Part shown: positions 26,625 through 35,735 of the stretch, piece after piece | Layout of the letters: every line of letters starts with the position of its first letter | Position numbering within the stretch: position 1 is the stretch's first letter | Origin: Latescibacteria bacterium UBA6620 | Lineage (GTDB): Bacteria; Latescibacterota; UBA2968 | DNA: 64,000 nucleotides | Assembly (NCBI GenBank): GCA_002433075.1 | Contig: DJHM01000015.1 | Span: 1-64,000 of the forward strand | Direction of reading: 5' to 3' | The notes under the pieces: model-generated | What the model was told of the DNA's origin: nothing | Seen by the model: only the letters and a program-made list of their open reading frames with translations | Database searches by the model: none | Translations under genes and position numbers: made by a program

Positions 26625-27365
26625 ATGCTACCCAACTTCGTGCACATCGGTGCCCCTAAAGCCGCCTCGACGTGGCTGTGGAAAGTCTGCGGCGAGCATC
26701 CCGACATCTACGTGCCGGAAGCCAAACCGGTGAACTTCTTCGTAGGCGAATACCACAATGGTATCGATTGGTACGAATCCACCCATTATGGCACCTGGAA
26801 CGGGGAAAGAGCCGTCGGAGATTTGAGCAATGGCTACATGGTTTACGAGAGAGCCCTCGAACGTTGTGCCCGCCATCTGGGACGTGCGAAAATCCTGATG
26901 ACCGTCAGGCCCCCTATTGAACGCAGCTTCGTTCACTGGGGCCACTTCATGTGGCGACGAAAATTCACGCCCGAGCAGGTCATGAGTATGGAGCAGATAT
27001 TCAAGAGGGGAGGCTTCCTCCACTTCATGCTGTGGCTGGGTCCCAGCCTCTACGCGATGCAGCTGAAGCGCGTCTATCGCTACTTCCCCAAAGAGCAGGT
27101 GAAAATTCTCTGGTACGAAGAACTGGAGGAAGACCCCGAAAGCTTCCTGGCCGATTTCTTCGGATTCCTGGAAGTCGACCCGAACTTCCGGCCGGGCATC
27201 CTGAACAGGTATGTGGGTTTTCCCAGTCCCGACAATCCGGAGACGGATTTATTGAAGCGGGGCATCGATCCCGAAATGAAGGAACGGTTGAAGCCGCTCG
27301 TGAGGGACGACATTGAAGAATTTCAGGAGATGACGGGCAGGGATTTGAGCCACTGGTTGGAGTAG
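26625..27365 (+). CDS. Sulfotransferase family protein
   Basis: A 246-residue PAPS-dependent sulfotransferase. The 5'-phosphosulfate loop is IGAPKAASTWLW (residues 8-19) and the 3'-phosphate site is VRPPIERSFVHW near residue 95. FPKEQVKILWYEELEEDP is the conserved dimer/core segment. Family members sulfate glycans, lipids or small alcohols; the acceptor is unknown. It lies downstream of senC in the same direction and ahead of a C45-type Ntn hydrolase, but the 232-base gap leaves open whether it belongs to that transcript. Codon choice looks slightly less C-ending than the neighbours. Confidence 0.88.
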   Translation: MLPNFVHIGAPKAASTWLWKVCGEHPDIYVPEAKPVNFFVGEYHNGIDWYESTHYGTWNGERAVGDLSNGYMVYERALERCARHLGRAKILMTVRPPIERSFVHWGHFMWRRKFTPEQVMSMEQIFKRGGFLHFMLWLGPSLYAMQLKRVYRYFPKEQVKILWYEELEEDPESFLADFFGFLEVDPNFRPGILNRYVGFPSPDNPETDLLKRGIDPEMKERLKPLVRDDIEEFQEMTGRDLSHWLE

Positions 27366-27397
27366 TCCTGTACGCACAAACGATCGTGGGAGAGGGA

Positions 27398-28447
27398 ATG
27401 AGAGTTATCGAATGTCGCGGCGGTCCGCGCCAGATCGGCTACACGACCGGTGAGGAGCTGAGGGACGAAATCAAGGAACACGTGGCCCTCGTCGCCCTTC
27501 CGAAAGAAGGGAACTGGCGCACCCACTGGCAACGCCGAATGCCCACGATACGCACCACCCTAGGGGAGTATCTACCGGACGCCCTTACGGAGATGGAGGC
27601 TATGGCCGACGCCGCCAACCTTCCGGTGGACGATATCTTCCTGGCCAACCATCTGCACCTGTGGGGCAATGCTCTCGATTCTGGCGACGAGGAAGGATGC
27701 AGCAACATCGTTTTCCGATCTGGCCCGGACGGTCCTCTGTGGGGTAAGAACAACGACGGGCACTATCGAGCCCAACCTCCAGTAGAGAAACCGGCCTGCG
27801 TGAAGAAGATCTATCCCGAGCACGGTATCCCCATGGCCCTAGTTGTAACGTGCGGCAGCCTGTGCATCAGCGACGGTCTCAATGCCGAAGGTGTCGCCAT
27901 AGGTCATTCGTCGGTAGGCAGCGCCTTCGACCAGAGTGACCGCCACCCCGCGATCCGGCTTTGGAACTATCTGGCTCTACAGAACAGTCGTAGCACTCAG
28001 GACTTCGTCCGCTGGACAACACGCGTGGCTCTGCGCGGCAAAGGCTTCAGCATGGTTTGCGTCGACCGCGATGGAGAGTGTTGCTCCATCGAAGCCCCCT
28101 GCCCGCTGGTCCAGGTCCGTTATCCCGACATTGAGACCGGTATCAACTGCGTAAACTACTATCGCCTGCCGCAACTGGCCGATGCCGACCGCCGTAATCC
28201 GGAGGCCAAATCCAACGCCGTGGACCGGGGCCGCTTTCTGGATGACATCTTGCGGGAAGGGCAAGTCTTCGACCTGCGTCGAATGAAAGAGGTGTTGAGG
28301 CACCACGGCACCCCCAGCATCTGCCGTGCCGGAGGGGAAGACAAGGCTTTCACCAAATATTCGATGATCGGCATACCCAATCAGAACAGGCTGCTCTTTT
28401 GTGACGGCCAGCCCTGCAAGAGCGAGTACGACGAAGTGATCATTTGA
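27398..28447 (+). CDS. C45 family peptidase/acyltransferase (penicillin acyltransferase-like Ntn hydrolase)
   Basis: A 349-residue Ntn hydrolase of the C45 (acyl-CoA:6-aminopenicillanate acyltransferase) family. The precursor would be cut just before Cys101 in EEGCSNIVFRS, which becomes the N-terminal nucleophile; the pro-region is about 100 residues, as in the fungal enzyme (Cys103). LWGKNNDGHY and VVTCGSLCISDGLNAEGVAIGHSS are the conserved core. Bacterial members cleave or form amide bonds on diverse small molecules. ATG at 27398 has GGGAGAGGGA directly ahead; a GTG at 27386 is also in frame. Follows the sulfotransferase by 32 bases, so likely co-transcribed. Convergent with tag. Confidence 0.87.
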   Translation: MRVIECRGGPRQIGYTTGEELRDEIKEHVALVALPKEGNWRTHWQRRMPTIRTTLGEYLPDALTEMEAMADAANLPVDDIFLANHLHLWGNALDSGDEEGCSNIVFRSGPDGPLWGKNNDGHYRAQPPVEKPACVKKIYPEHGIPMALVVTCGSLCISDGLNAEGVAIGHSSVGSAFDQSDRHPAIRLWNYLALQNSRSTQDFVRWTTRVALRGKGFSMVCVDRDGECCSIEAPCPLVQVRYPDIETGINCVNYYRLPQLADADRRNPEAKSNAVDRGRFLDDILREGQVFDLRRMKEVLRHHGTPSICRAGGEDKAFTKYSMIGIPNQNRLLFCDGQPCKSEYDEVII

Positions 28448-28467
28448 CGGCTGGGCCCTCCTGCTCG

Positions 28468-29079
28468 CTACCCCCGCTCCTCCTCACACTCCGCCCACAC
28501 CCCGCACCCCTCCAGATGGTCATTCACCAGCCCCATCGCCTGCCTGAACGCATAGGCTGTCGTCGGACCCACGAACGTCCACCCCCGCTTCTTCAGATCC
28601 TTGCTCATCGCCTTCGACTCCTCGGATTCCGTCATCTGTGTCAACGCGCGATAGGTCATCCTGCGTGGACGTTTCGATTTCTTCGGCTCGTACTGCCAGA
28701 AATACTCCGCCAGCGAACCGAATTCTTCCACCAGGTCGAGCGCACGCTCCGCATTGTTGCTCGTCGACCGGATCTTCCCTTGGTGGCGCACGACCCCAGC
28801 GTCCTTCAACAGCCGCTGGACGTCTCGCTCGCCGAACTTCGCGACCTTCTCGAAATCGAAGCCTCGAAACGCCTTTCTGAAATTTTCCCGCTTCCGAAGG
28901 ATCGTCAGGAAGCTCAGCCCTGACTGGAATCCCTCCAGGCAGATCTTTTCGAACAGCCGGACGTCATCGGTCACCGGCTGACCCCACTCCTCGTCGTGGT
29001 AGGTGGAGTAAAGCGAATCGCTCGCCCCCCACCAGCACCGGATTTCGCCATCCTCGCTCTGCACCAGTCCCTTTTTCAA
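28468..29079 (-). CDS. tag: DNA-3-methyladenine glycosylase I
   Basis: A 203-residue Tag-type base excision enzyme that removes 3-methyladenine. RCWWG at Cys15 and YHDEEWG at His28 form the first half of the zinc site; His and Cys of LVNDHLEGC near residue 190 form the second. GFQSGLSFLTILRKRENFRKAF and GWTFVGPTTAYAFRQAMGLVNDH are family signatures. Start is TTG at 29079. Transcribed alone, convergent with the C45 gene and divergent from the phosphoesterase gene. Confidence 0.95.
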   Translation of the reverse strand: MKKGLVQSEDGEIRCWWGASDSLYSTYHDEEWGQPVTDDVRLFEKICLEGFQSGLSFLTILRKRENFRKAFRGFDFEKVAKFGERDVQRLLKDAGVVRHQGKIRSTSNNAERALDLVEEFGSLAEYFWQYEPKKSKRPRRMTYRALTQMTESEESKAMSKDLKKRGWTFVGPTTAYAFRQAMGLVNDHLEGCGVWAECEEERG

Positions 29080-29185
29080 ATATCCGCCCCCTCTATCCGA
29101 TTCGCCTGGACCTCTGGCAGCCCGGACGCTCCGCGTTATATTTGGTCACGGCCAACTCCAAGACCAACCCTCTACGGATACAACG

Positions 29186-29836
29186 ATGCGAACGATCTTT
29201 GTAGGAGACATCCACGGGTGCGCGGAAGAATTTCAGGAGATTCTGAGCACAAGTGGCTATCGGAAGGGCACCGATCGACTTCTCCTCACAGGCGACGCCT
29301 TCTCGAAAGGGCCCGACCCTTTCGGCATCTGGAGGCTGATTCTTGAGACCGGCGCACAAATGGTGGTGGGAAACCACGACGCCGAGCTCGTCGAACTGAT
29401 CGCTGGGACGCGAGAACCCGACGAGGGCCAGGCCACGACGCTCGCGCAGATTGACGAGGTCAAGGAAGAGCTCTCCCTCTGGCTCGAGGTCCAGTCGCTC
29501 TACATTCGGGAAATGGACTTCATCCTCGTCCACGCGGGCATCCATCCGGAGAAGGGCCTCGATCGCACCCGACGCGAAGAATTCCTGGCCATACGCACGT
29601 GGCCACCCACCGATGGAATCGAAGGCCCACGGTGGCACGATCACTTCGAACCGATCGACGGCAAAGTCGTCGTGTTCGGACACGATGCGCCAGGCGGACT
29701 CGTCCACAAGAAGCGACCCAAGAGCGACACCACCTACCTCGTCGGTCTCGACACCGGCTGCGTCTACGGCGGAGCCCTCACCGCATACATACTCGAACAG
29801 GACGACTTCGTCCAGGTCGAAAGCAAACAGGCCTGA
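29186..29836 (+). CDS. Metallophosphoesterase (Ser/Thr phosphatase or Ap4A hydrolase-like)
   Basis: A 216-residue calcineurin-fold phosphoesterase with all core blocks in order: VGDIHGC, TGDAFSKGPDP, VGNHD, LVHAGIHP and VFGHDAPGG. This order matches bacterial PrpA/B-like phosphatases and symmetric Ap4A hydrolases. Two metal ions would be held by the Asp/His/Asn set. In-cell substrate unknown. Stands alone between tag and the DUF4097 gene. Confidence 0.9.
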   Translation: MRTIFVGDIHGCAEEFQEILSTSGYRKGTDRLLLTGDAFSKGPDPFGIWRLILETGAQMVVGNHDAELVELIAGTREPDEGQATTLAQIDEVKEELSLWLEVQSLYIREMDFILVHAGIHPEKGLDRTRREEFLAIRTWPPTDGIEGPRWHDHFEPIDGKVVVFGHDAPGGLVHKKRPKSDTTYLVGLDTGCVYGGALTAYILEQDDFVQVESKQA

Positions 29837-29868
29837 CAAATCCCCACCGGGGAGATCGATCGTCCCTA

Positions 29869-29904
29869 CGAAAAACGGCGAGGCTCCAAAGAGCTTTCGC
29901 CGTT
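29869..29904 (-). terminator. Rho-independent terminator for the DUF4097 gene
   Basis: On the minus strand a stem of about 13 bp (AACGGCGA and inner AAGCTC, with one bulge; arms 29891-29904 and 29874-29886) closes a TTTG loop and is followed by a run of T. It lies 50 bases past the stop at 29955. Confidence 0.8.
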
Positions 29905-29954
29905 CATAGCCTTCCCTACTCCCGCATTCTTTCGAACAGAGACGATCTTCGCAT

Positions 29955-31219
29955 TCACCGATCGCGAATATGCAGATCTCCACGATCGACCTCTATGAGG
30001 ACGCGCACTGCCCCAATCAGCAGCTGACCCGAAATCCGGCTACTCCGCTTGCCCGTTGCAGTGACCGCCAGCTTTGCATGATCGCATCTGGCCTTCCCGC
30101 GCTTTACCGATCCCTCGACTGTCACGTCCGAACCGACGGGCAGTGTGAGATCGACGGGGCCACCGCGGTTCGAGATTCGGTACTCTTCGTTGATGGGCCC
30201 GGCAGGTCGAATCGTTAGCGGGCCCTGCTTCGAGTTGACCGTCACGGCCGAAGCGACACCCTCGAGCTCTACGGGTCCGTGCGATCCGTTTACGATCGTC
30301 TCCCCCTTCACCTCGGACACTCGAACCGGGCTATGCTTCGCATCGACAATGGCCGCCCCCCCTACGGTTCCGAGAGAGACCCGGGCGTGACTCGACTTGA
30401 CCGAAGCATCTCTCCCAACGTGCCGAATCTCGATCGGAGAGTAGCTTCCGTCGATCTCCACTGCGCCCTCCACACGATCGGCCACCACAGAACCGTGGCG
30501 CACCGTCAGATCCCCGCCTATATCTCTTCCCCGAAAAGCACCGTGACTGGCATCCAAGACAACGCTTTCCTGGACGTTCTTCTCCATATGAAATTCGGTA
30601 TGTCGCAACCGGCCTTCGATGCGGCCCCCGACGCTCGTCACGGTCGTGTTCGTGTGGGCCGAAAACAGATCCAGGTCCTTTCCGACCGGCCCAACCGAGG
30701 CATTGCCGTGCTGGTTTCCCAAAGCCAGACCCTCGACCGTCTCCTTCAGCATCAGGTTGCCGTGTCGAACGTCGACCGCAGCCTCTGATCCGACTCGATC
30801 CACCGTCACGTTCCCGTAACTGTGCCTGAGCCTGAGCGCACCGCTGACGTCACCCACACTCGTGTGGCAGTGAGCGATCCGGGTATCACCGTGACGTGAC
30901 TCGATGTCCAGGTCGGCTTTCGACGGAATCTTCATTCGGAAGTTCGTCACCCAGGATCCGCGGAGCTCGCCCTGTTCGTTCGGAAAACTGGATTCGAGGC
31001 GTAGGCCATCCTCTTCACTGAGGACGTCGATCTCGACCGAGTCGGCCAGGATCTCTGCTTCTTCCACCGTACGGGCAAGGGCGACGATCTCGGCATCGAA
31101 CGCGATTTCGCTCCTGTCCCACGTCTCGATGCGCACGTCCCCTTTGGCATTCTGGACGGACAGTGTCGCTCCCGGTTCGAACGGTTGACTGTCGCTGAAA
31201 CGGCGCCAGGCTCACTCAT
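29955..31219 (-). CDS. DUF4097-type beta-solenoid protein, probable frameshift near its start
   Basis: A repeat-rich all-beta protein of the DUF4097 kind. About 15 short strands follow each other with recurring His-Gly turns (SRHGDT, VRHGNL, NQHGNA, ASHGAF, VRHGSV, GSHGPV), the pattern of a beta-solenoid. The clean frame starts at GTG 31136, but family-like sequence continues upstream without a start (EPGATLSVQNAKGD). An ATG at 31219, overlapping the previous stop, opens MSEPGAVSATVNRS in another frame; one missing T near 31180 would join them into VNRSFEPGATLSVQN. No signal peptide is present in this version. Function unknown; followed by a terminator. Confidence 0.75.
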
Positions 31220-32267
31220 CCATCACGGTCTTCAGCAGCGCCCTCATATAACCAAGTTCCCACGCGAAACCGATTCGGCCGCTATCCCCATCCCCCTCGA
31301 TCCCCTGAGCATGATCCGGATCGAACGCGCCCTGAAAGCCGTGCTTCTTGAAGAGCCGCATCACCTCCAGCATATCCAGGTCCCCTTCATCGAGAAAGTC
31401 CTCCTGATAATCTCCAGCCGGAACGGTGCCTTTGGGATTGCGAAAGTGCGCGTAGAAGATCTTGCCTCGACTCAGCAGAGAGTCCACCGCCCCCATCGTA
31501 TCTTCGCCCATTTCGTGCAGCGTCCCGATACAGAGCAGGAGCCCGCTGCGGGGGCTGTCGACCAGATCGACCAAGCGATTCAGACCGGCGACCGAATTCA
31601 AATTCTGCTCGACCCCGCGATAGACCCGCTCCGGCGGATCGTTCGGGTGGCATCCCACGTTGACGCCGGCTTCCTCCGCAGCAGGGATCACGGCCTCGTA
31701 CATCCCACCGATCCGGTCCCACATCTGGGCTGCCGAGATCTTCCCGTAGGGCGCAACGGATTCCTCCGGCGTACTCGCCTGGTCTCGCTCAGCAAGATGT
31801 CCGCGATGCGTGAGCAGGACCGCGCCGCCACGACCGTTCGGCCGATAGTACCTGCCAGGCCCGGATCCGACCCGCACCGAATCCGGCTCGGGCGCCGGTG
31901 CTCCCGGCATCTCGCCCCAGGCCGTCGGCAGACTCCGCCAAGGCGTCAGATTGTAATAGAGAAAAGGGATTCCGACTTCACCAGCGGCACGGACGCACGA
32001 AACGACGTTGTCGATCTCTTCCTGTGAATTCGGACCGCCGGTCAGGATATCGTGTGTCGCCTGTGGGCGTAGTCGGAGCGTGAACAACTCCAACCCGTGC
32101 GCTTCGACCGCCGACCTGGCCGACTTCAACTCTTCCGGATCCACCCGGCCGGACCGATTGTAACTGTCAAGCGCGTAGGCACCGAGTGCGACCCCGTGAG
32201 CACCCATCTGCTTTGCGTATCGCATTCTGGCTTCGGAAAGTTCCCCAAGCGAAACTGAAATCTTCAT
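31212..32267 (-). CDS. Mannonate dehydratase-like (UxuA family) sugar acid dehydratase/isomerase
   Basis: A 351-residue TIM barrel of the xylose isomerase-like superfamily closest to mannonate dehydratase. GVNVGCHPNDPP and CIGTLHEMGED ... IFYAHFRNPKG with FDPDHAQ near the end supply the metal ligands seen in UxuA. True UxuA acts on D-mannonate in hexuronate breakdown; here the neighbours do not confirm the substrate. ATG at 32267 is preceded by AGGAGG (a strong site) and the family begins at MKISVSL. Confidence 0.85.
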   Translation of the reverse strand: MKISVSLGELSEARMRYAKQMGAHGVALGAYALDSYNRSGRVDPEELKSARSAVEAHGLELFTLRLRPQATHDILTGGPNSQEEIDNVVSCVRAAGEVGIPFLYYNLTPWRSLPTAWGEMPGAPAPEPDSVRVGSGPGRYYRPNGRGGAVLLTHRGHLAERDQASTPEESVAPYGKISAAQMWDRIGGMYEAVIPAAEEAGVNVGCHPNDPPERVYRGVEQNLNSVAGLNRLVDLVDSPRSGLLLCIGTLHEMGEDTMGAVDSLLSRGKIFYAHFRNPKGTVPAGDYQEDFLDEGDLDMLEVMRLFKKHGFQGAFDPDHAQGIEGDGDSGRIGFAWELGYMRALLKTVMDE

Positions 32268-32425
32268 CGCACCCTCCTGGTTCGTCTGAATACAGAACGA
32301 TTGCCCAAAGGCCTTCCCCGCAATATACTCACGACTCGAACGTGATCCTTTTGCTGGATCCGGCGTATTTCGCGCCAACAGCGGGGCGGATCTCGAATCC
32401 GCCCCTACGGAAAACCATTCCGAAT

Positions 32426-32665
32426 ATGCCTACTCGTCCACTTTCCCGATTCCTGTTCGCCCTTTTTATGCTCGCGATGCTGATGGGCCCGGGCCCGGGT
32501 CTCCGTCTCGTGAATCCCGACCCATCGGACCCGAACGCAACTTACACGGTCCTCGGGCTGCCCATTATCTACGTCTGGGGGCTCTTCTGGTACGCCGTGC
32601 AGCTCGTCGCGATCGTCGTCGCTTACAAGAAGATCTGGATTGTGGAGGCCGATGAAACGCCGTAG
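32426..32665 (+). CDS. Small two-helix membrane protein, probable symporter partner
   Basis: A 79-residue protein with two membrane segments (RFLFALFMLAMLMG and PIIYVWGLFWYAVQLVAIVV), resembling DUF3311/YhdT-type small proteins that often precede SSS symporters. The symporter gene at 32973 follows on the same strand after 307 bases. Function is likely as a small accessory subunit, by analogy only. Confidence 0.7.
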   Translation: MPTRPLSRFLFALFMLAMLMGPGPGLRLVNPDPSDPNATYTVLGLPIIYVWGLFWYAVQLVAIVVAYKKIWIVEADETP

Positions 32666-32972
32666 TGCCTTGGCCAGCCACCGAGGGAAGCCAGTGCCAC
32701 TCCACCCCGCTCAATTGCGGAGACGGAACGTTTGCAGCTGAGTCTGTAGGGAGAGACAACGTCACCCTGCTACGGTTCTTGGCCGGGGTCCATTCTGGCT
32801 TTTCGCGAAGAGTCAAAATGGATCCCGGCCTAAAAGACCGCCGGGATGACAGTCATTTCCCTATTGGGCGGTCAATGTCGGTCAATTCCGTGACGGCTCC
32901 TGGCCGAGATGACAAGCGCTTGCTGATTAACGGTCATTCAATTTCTCAATTTCATAATTCCCTGATACCAAA
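32666..32972. repeat. Non-coding region with stacked imperfect inverted repeats
   Basis: 307 bases between the small membrane protein and the symporter. An imperfect palindrome of about 36 bases (arms TCCATTCTGGCTTTTCGC at 32790-32807 and its near-inverse, 15 of 18 paired) is followed at once by an ATCCCGG/CCGGGAT hairpin with a 12-base loop (about 32820-32845). The GGGATGAC end resembles REP/MITE-like intergenic repeats seen in many genomes. No gene recognised. Confidence 0.55.
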
Positions 32973-34562
32973 TTGTCCCTAATCCCCACCACCGTCCTCG
33001 TCCTCTACCTCACGATGCTACTCGTCTTCGGCATCGTGGGATATCGCCGAAGCAAAGATGACGAAACCGACTACTACCTCGCCGGTCGCTCGCAGGGCTG
33101 GGTCGTGTCCGCGCTCACGATTATGGCCACGTTCTTCAGCTCCTTCGCTCTGCTTGGCGCACCCGGAATGGTCTACCGAGACGGTGCGGTGTTCGCCCTC
33201 TTCAGCCTCAACGTGCCGGTCGCGGGCGCCGCGGTCTACATCGTCGGCTCACGAATCCGGCGTATCGGTCAGGCCCGCGGGTTCGTCACCCCCGCCGATA
33301 TGATCGCCGACCACTATCAGAGCCCGGTCGGAATGCGTCTGCTCGTCGCCCTGATCGGCGTCCTCTACGCCGTTCCGTATGTCGTCATCCAGATCCAGGC
33401 CGGTGGCATCCTCTCCCAGCAGCTGTTCGGATCGGAAGACGCCTTCGAAACCGGCGCCACTCTGCTCGCCGTCATCACGATGCTCTACATTATGGGCGGC
33501 GGAATGCGCAGCGTAGCCTGGACGGACGTCGTACAGGGCGTACTGCTCGTCGCCGGAATGCTCATCGCCGGCTTCGCCGTCGTGGCCGTCCTCGGGGGTC
33601 CGGGCCCTTTCTTCGCACGGGTCGCCGAACTGCCTCCGAAATCTCTGTCCGTTCCAGGTACGGCCGGTCACTGGAAGCCCGAAATCCTGCTCACCGCCTC
33701 CCTGTTCGCTTCCCTCGGCTCGATGATCCAGCCCGCCCAGTGGATGCGGTTCTACGCCGCCCGGAACGACGATGTCCTTCGACGAAGCGCCCTCATCTTC
33801 GCCGCGGTACTGACCTCCTGCTTCTTCTTCGGCGTGATGCTCGTCGGGCTCGGTGGGCAGGTACTCTATCCCATCATCGACGCCGCCGGCAACTACCTCA
33901 CGAACGACGCCGGGCGGCTGATTCCCAATCCCGCGGTCGGATCCGCGCCCAACGAGTTCGACCGCATCCTGGTCGTCGTCCTCGACAACCACCTGCCCGA
34001 GCTCCTCGGTACAGCCGGCGCCGTCATTGCCTCGGTGATCGTCGTCGCGATTATGGCTGCCGCGATGAGTACTGCCGACAGCAACCTCCACGCAATGAGC
34101 GCGCTCCTGACGCACGACATCTACGATCAGTTCATCCGTCCTCAAGCAAGTCAGCGTGAACGCACCTGGGTCGGCCGGGCACTGATCGCCGTAGCAACCG
34201 TCACTGCCCTCTCCTTCGTTATTCTCGGGCGACGCAGTGAGAGCAACCCGCTTGGAATGATCGTCATCCTTGGCCTCCTCGCGATTGCCTTCTCCAGCCA
34301 GCTTCTGCCCCTTGCGATCGATATGCTGTTCCTTCAGAAAGGGTCCCGGCAGGGCGCACTCGCGGGAACCGCTGCCGGCCTTCTCACGGTTTTTGCCCTG
34401 AGCCCTTTCTGGCCGATGCTCGCCGGCCAGACGCTCGGTGGACTCATCGCAACGATGAAGGCTACCTTCGACGTCGGCGCCTGGGGCCTGATCGTCAACG
34501 TCGCAGTATTCTCCCTCGTCACCCGCCTTGTACCTGACGACGCATCCAAGGTTGCCACGTAG
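32973..34562 (+). CDS. Sodium:solute symporter (SSS family)
   Basis: A 529-residue SSS symporter with about 13 hydrophobic segments. The loop after the first helix reads YRRSKDDETDYYLAGRSQGW, the family's DYYLAGR signature, and IMAAAMSTADSNLHAMSALLTHDIYDQFI is the conserved sodium-site helix and loop. Start is TTG at 32973. Following genes encode a lactonase, a hydroxyacid dehydrogenase and a DUF3604 hydrolase, so the solute may be a sugar acid or lactone (inference). Confidence 0.92.
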   Translation: MSLIPTTVLVLYLTMLLVFGIVGYRRSKDDETDYYLAGRSQGWVVSALTIMATFFSSFALLGAPGMVYRDGAVFALFSLNVPVAGAAVYIVGSRIRRIGQARGFVTPADMIADHYQSPVGMRLLVALIGVLYAVPYVVIQIQAGGILSQQLFGSEDAFETGATLLAVITMLYIMGGGMRSVAWTDVVQGVLLVAGMLIAGFAVVAVLGGPGPFFARVAELPPKSLSVPGTAGHWKPEILLTASLFASLGSMIQPAQWMRFYAARNDDVLRRSALIFAAVLTSCFFFGVMLVGLGGQVLYPIIDAAGNYLTNDAGRLIPNPAVGSAPNEFDRILVVVLDNHLPELLGTAGAVIASVIVVAIMAAAMSTADSNLHAMSALLTHDIYDQFIRPQASQRERTWVGRALIAVATVTALSFVILGRRSESNPLGMIVILGLLAIAFSSQLLPLAIDMLFLQKGSRQGALAGTAAGLLTVFALSPFWPMLAGQTLGGLIATMKATFDVGAWGLIVNVAVFSLVTRLVPDDASKVAT

Positions 34563-34590
34563 CGCAATGATTCTTTCTTTGGGGCCGGGC

Positions 34591-34610
34591 GAGCAGGAGA
34601 GCGGGCGTGG
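34591..34610 (+). repeat. Copy of dispersed 20-base intergenic repeat
   Basis: GAGCAGGAGAGCGGGCGTGG, in the gap after the symporter gene. The unit at 35664 differs at one position; other relatives are at 8602 and, inverted, 62907. All four lie between genes. Confidence 0.6.
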
Positions 34611-34738
34611 CGCCCACATTCTGAGTTGGCTCTGCCGCGTTGGGCCGAGGCAATCACTCTCGAATAGGCAATAGCCCACGATCCTTCCCCTTCCGTGTAT
34701 TCCGTGGTCCAACAGGTTTTTCCAGCGAGACAAAACAG

Positions 34739-35653
34739 ATGATCCGATATCCCGACACCCGCGTCGAAGTCCTCGACGATCGTTTCACCCCCATCAAGCT
34801 TGGCAGCGCCGCCGTGGAGGAACTCTGGACGGGCGGGCGGTGGCTCGAAGGCCCCGTCTGGTTCGGGGACGGCCGCTACCTGCTGTTCAGCGATATCCCC
34901 AACAACCGCATCCTGAAATGGGAAGAAGAAACCGGCGCCGTATCGGAGTTCCGCAAACCGTCCAACAACACCAACGGGAACACCCGCGACCGGCAGGGTC
35001 GTCTCATCTCCTGCGAGCACGACGCCCGCCGCGTCACCCGGACCGAACACGAAGGCACGATCACCATCCTGATGGACACCCACGAAGGAAAGCCGCTGAA
35101 CGCCCCGAACGACGTTGTCGTGAAATCGGACGGCGGAATCTGGTTTACCGATCCCGGTTACGGCATCCTGATGAATTACGAGGGCCATCGAGCCGAGTTC
35201 GAGAATGACACGAACGTCTACCGCATCGATCCCTCCGGCCGAATCGACGTCGTCATCTCAGATTTCGATCGGCCCAACGGGCTCTGTTTCAGCCCTGACG
35301 AGTCCCTCCTCTACATCGTCGACACGGGAGAACCCCAGCACATTCGCGTGTTTGACGTCGTAGACAATCGCCTCGAAAACGACCGCGTGTTCGTCACGAT
35401 GTCACCCGGAAACGCGGACGGCATCCGTACCGATACGGAGGGCAATCTCTGGGCCGGAGCAGGATGGGGCGGCGAGGGCTATGACGGCGTCCACATCTTC
35501 GCGCCCGATAGCACCCTGATCGGCAAGGTCCATCTTCCCGCTCCTTGTGCGAACATCTGCTTCGGCGGTGTGAAGAAGAACCGTCTGTTTATGACCGTCA
35601 GCCATACCCTCTTCTCGCTCTACGTCGAAGCCGTCGGCGCACAGACGCCATAG
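34739..35653 (+). CDS. SMP-30/gluconolactonase family hydrolase
   Basis: A 304-residue six-bladed beta-propeller lactonase. WLEGPVWFGDGRYLLFSDIPNNRI holds the first metal Glu, PLNAPNDVVVKSDGGIWFTDPGYG the Asn, SPDESLLYIVDTG the central blade and NADGIRTDTEGNLWAG the Asp of the metal site. Hydrolyses sugar lactones such as gluconolactone. No signal peptide, so cytoplasmic, unlike the related gene at 42660. Start at ATG 34739. Confidence 0.92.
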   Translation: MIRYPDTRVEVLDDRFTPIKLGSAAVEELWTGGRWLEGPVWFGDGRYLLFSDIPNNRILKWEEETGAVSEFRKPSNNTNGNTRDRQGRLISCEHDARRVTRTEHEGTITILMDTHEGKPLNAPNDVVVKSDGGIWFTDPGYGILMNYEGHRAEFENDTNVYRIDPSGRIDVVISDFDRPNGLCFSPDESLLYIVDTGEPQHIRVFDVVDNRLENDRVFVTMSPGNADGIRTDTEGNLWAGAGWGGEGYDGVHIFAPDSTLIGKVHLPAPCANICFGGVKKNRLFMTVSHTLFSLYVEAVGAQTP

Positions 35654-35663
35654 TCGCGAGGAC

Positions 35664-35683
35664 GAGCAGGGGAGCGGGCGTGG
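35664..35683 (+). repeat. Copy of dispersed 20-base intergenic repeat
   Basis: GAGCAGGGGAGCGGGCGTGG, 19 of 20 identical to the copy at 34591, so the two flank the lactonase gene as direct repeats about 1.07 kb apart. Confidence 0.6.
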
Positions 35684-35735
35684 CTATCTACTACACCAGG
35701 ATGAATCGAGCAGCGAACATCGAAAGAGGACCACT

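Noticed and set aside
33249..34733. 494-codon minus-strand open frame across the symporter
   Set aside because: Glu/Gly/Asp-rich shadow of a clear SSS symporter; no motif or ribosome site.
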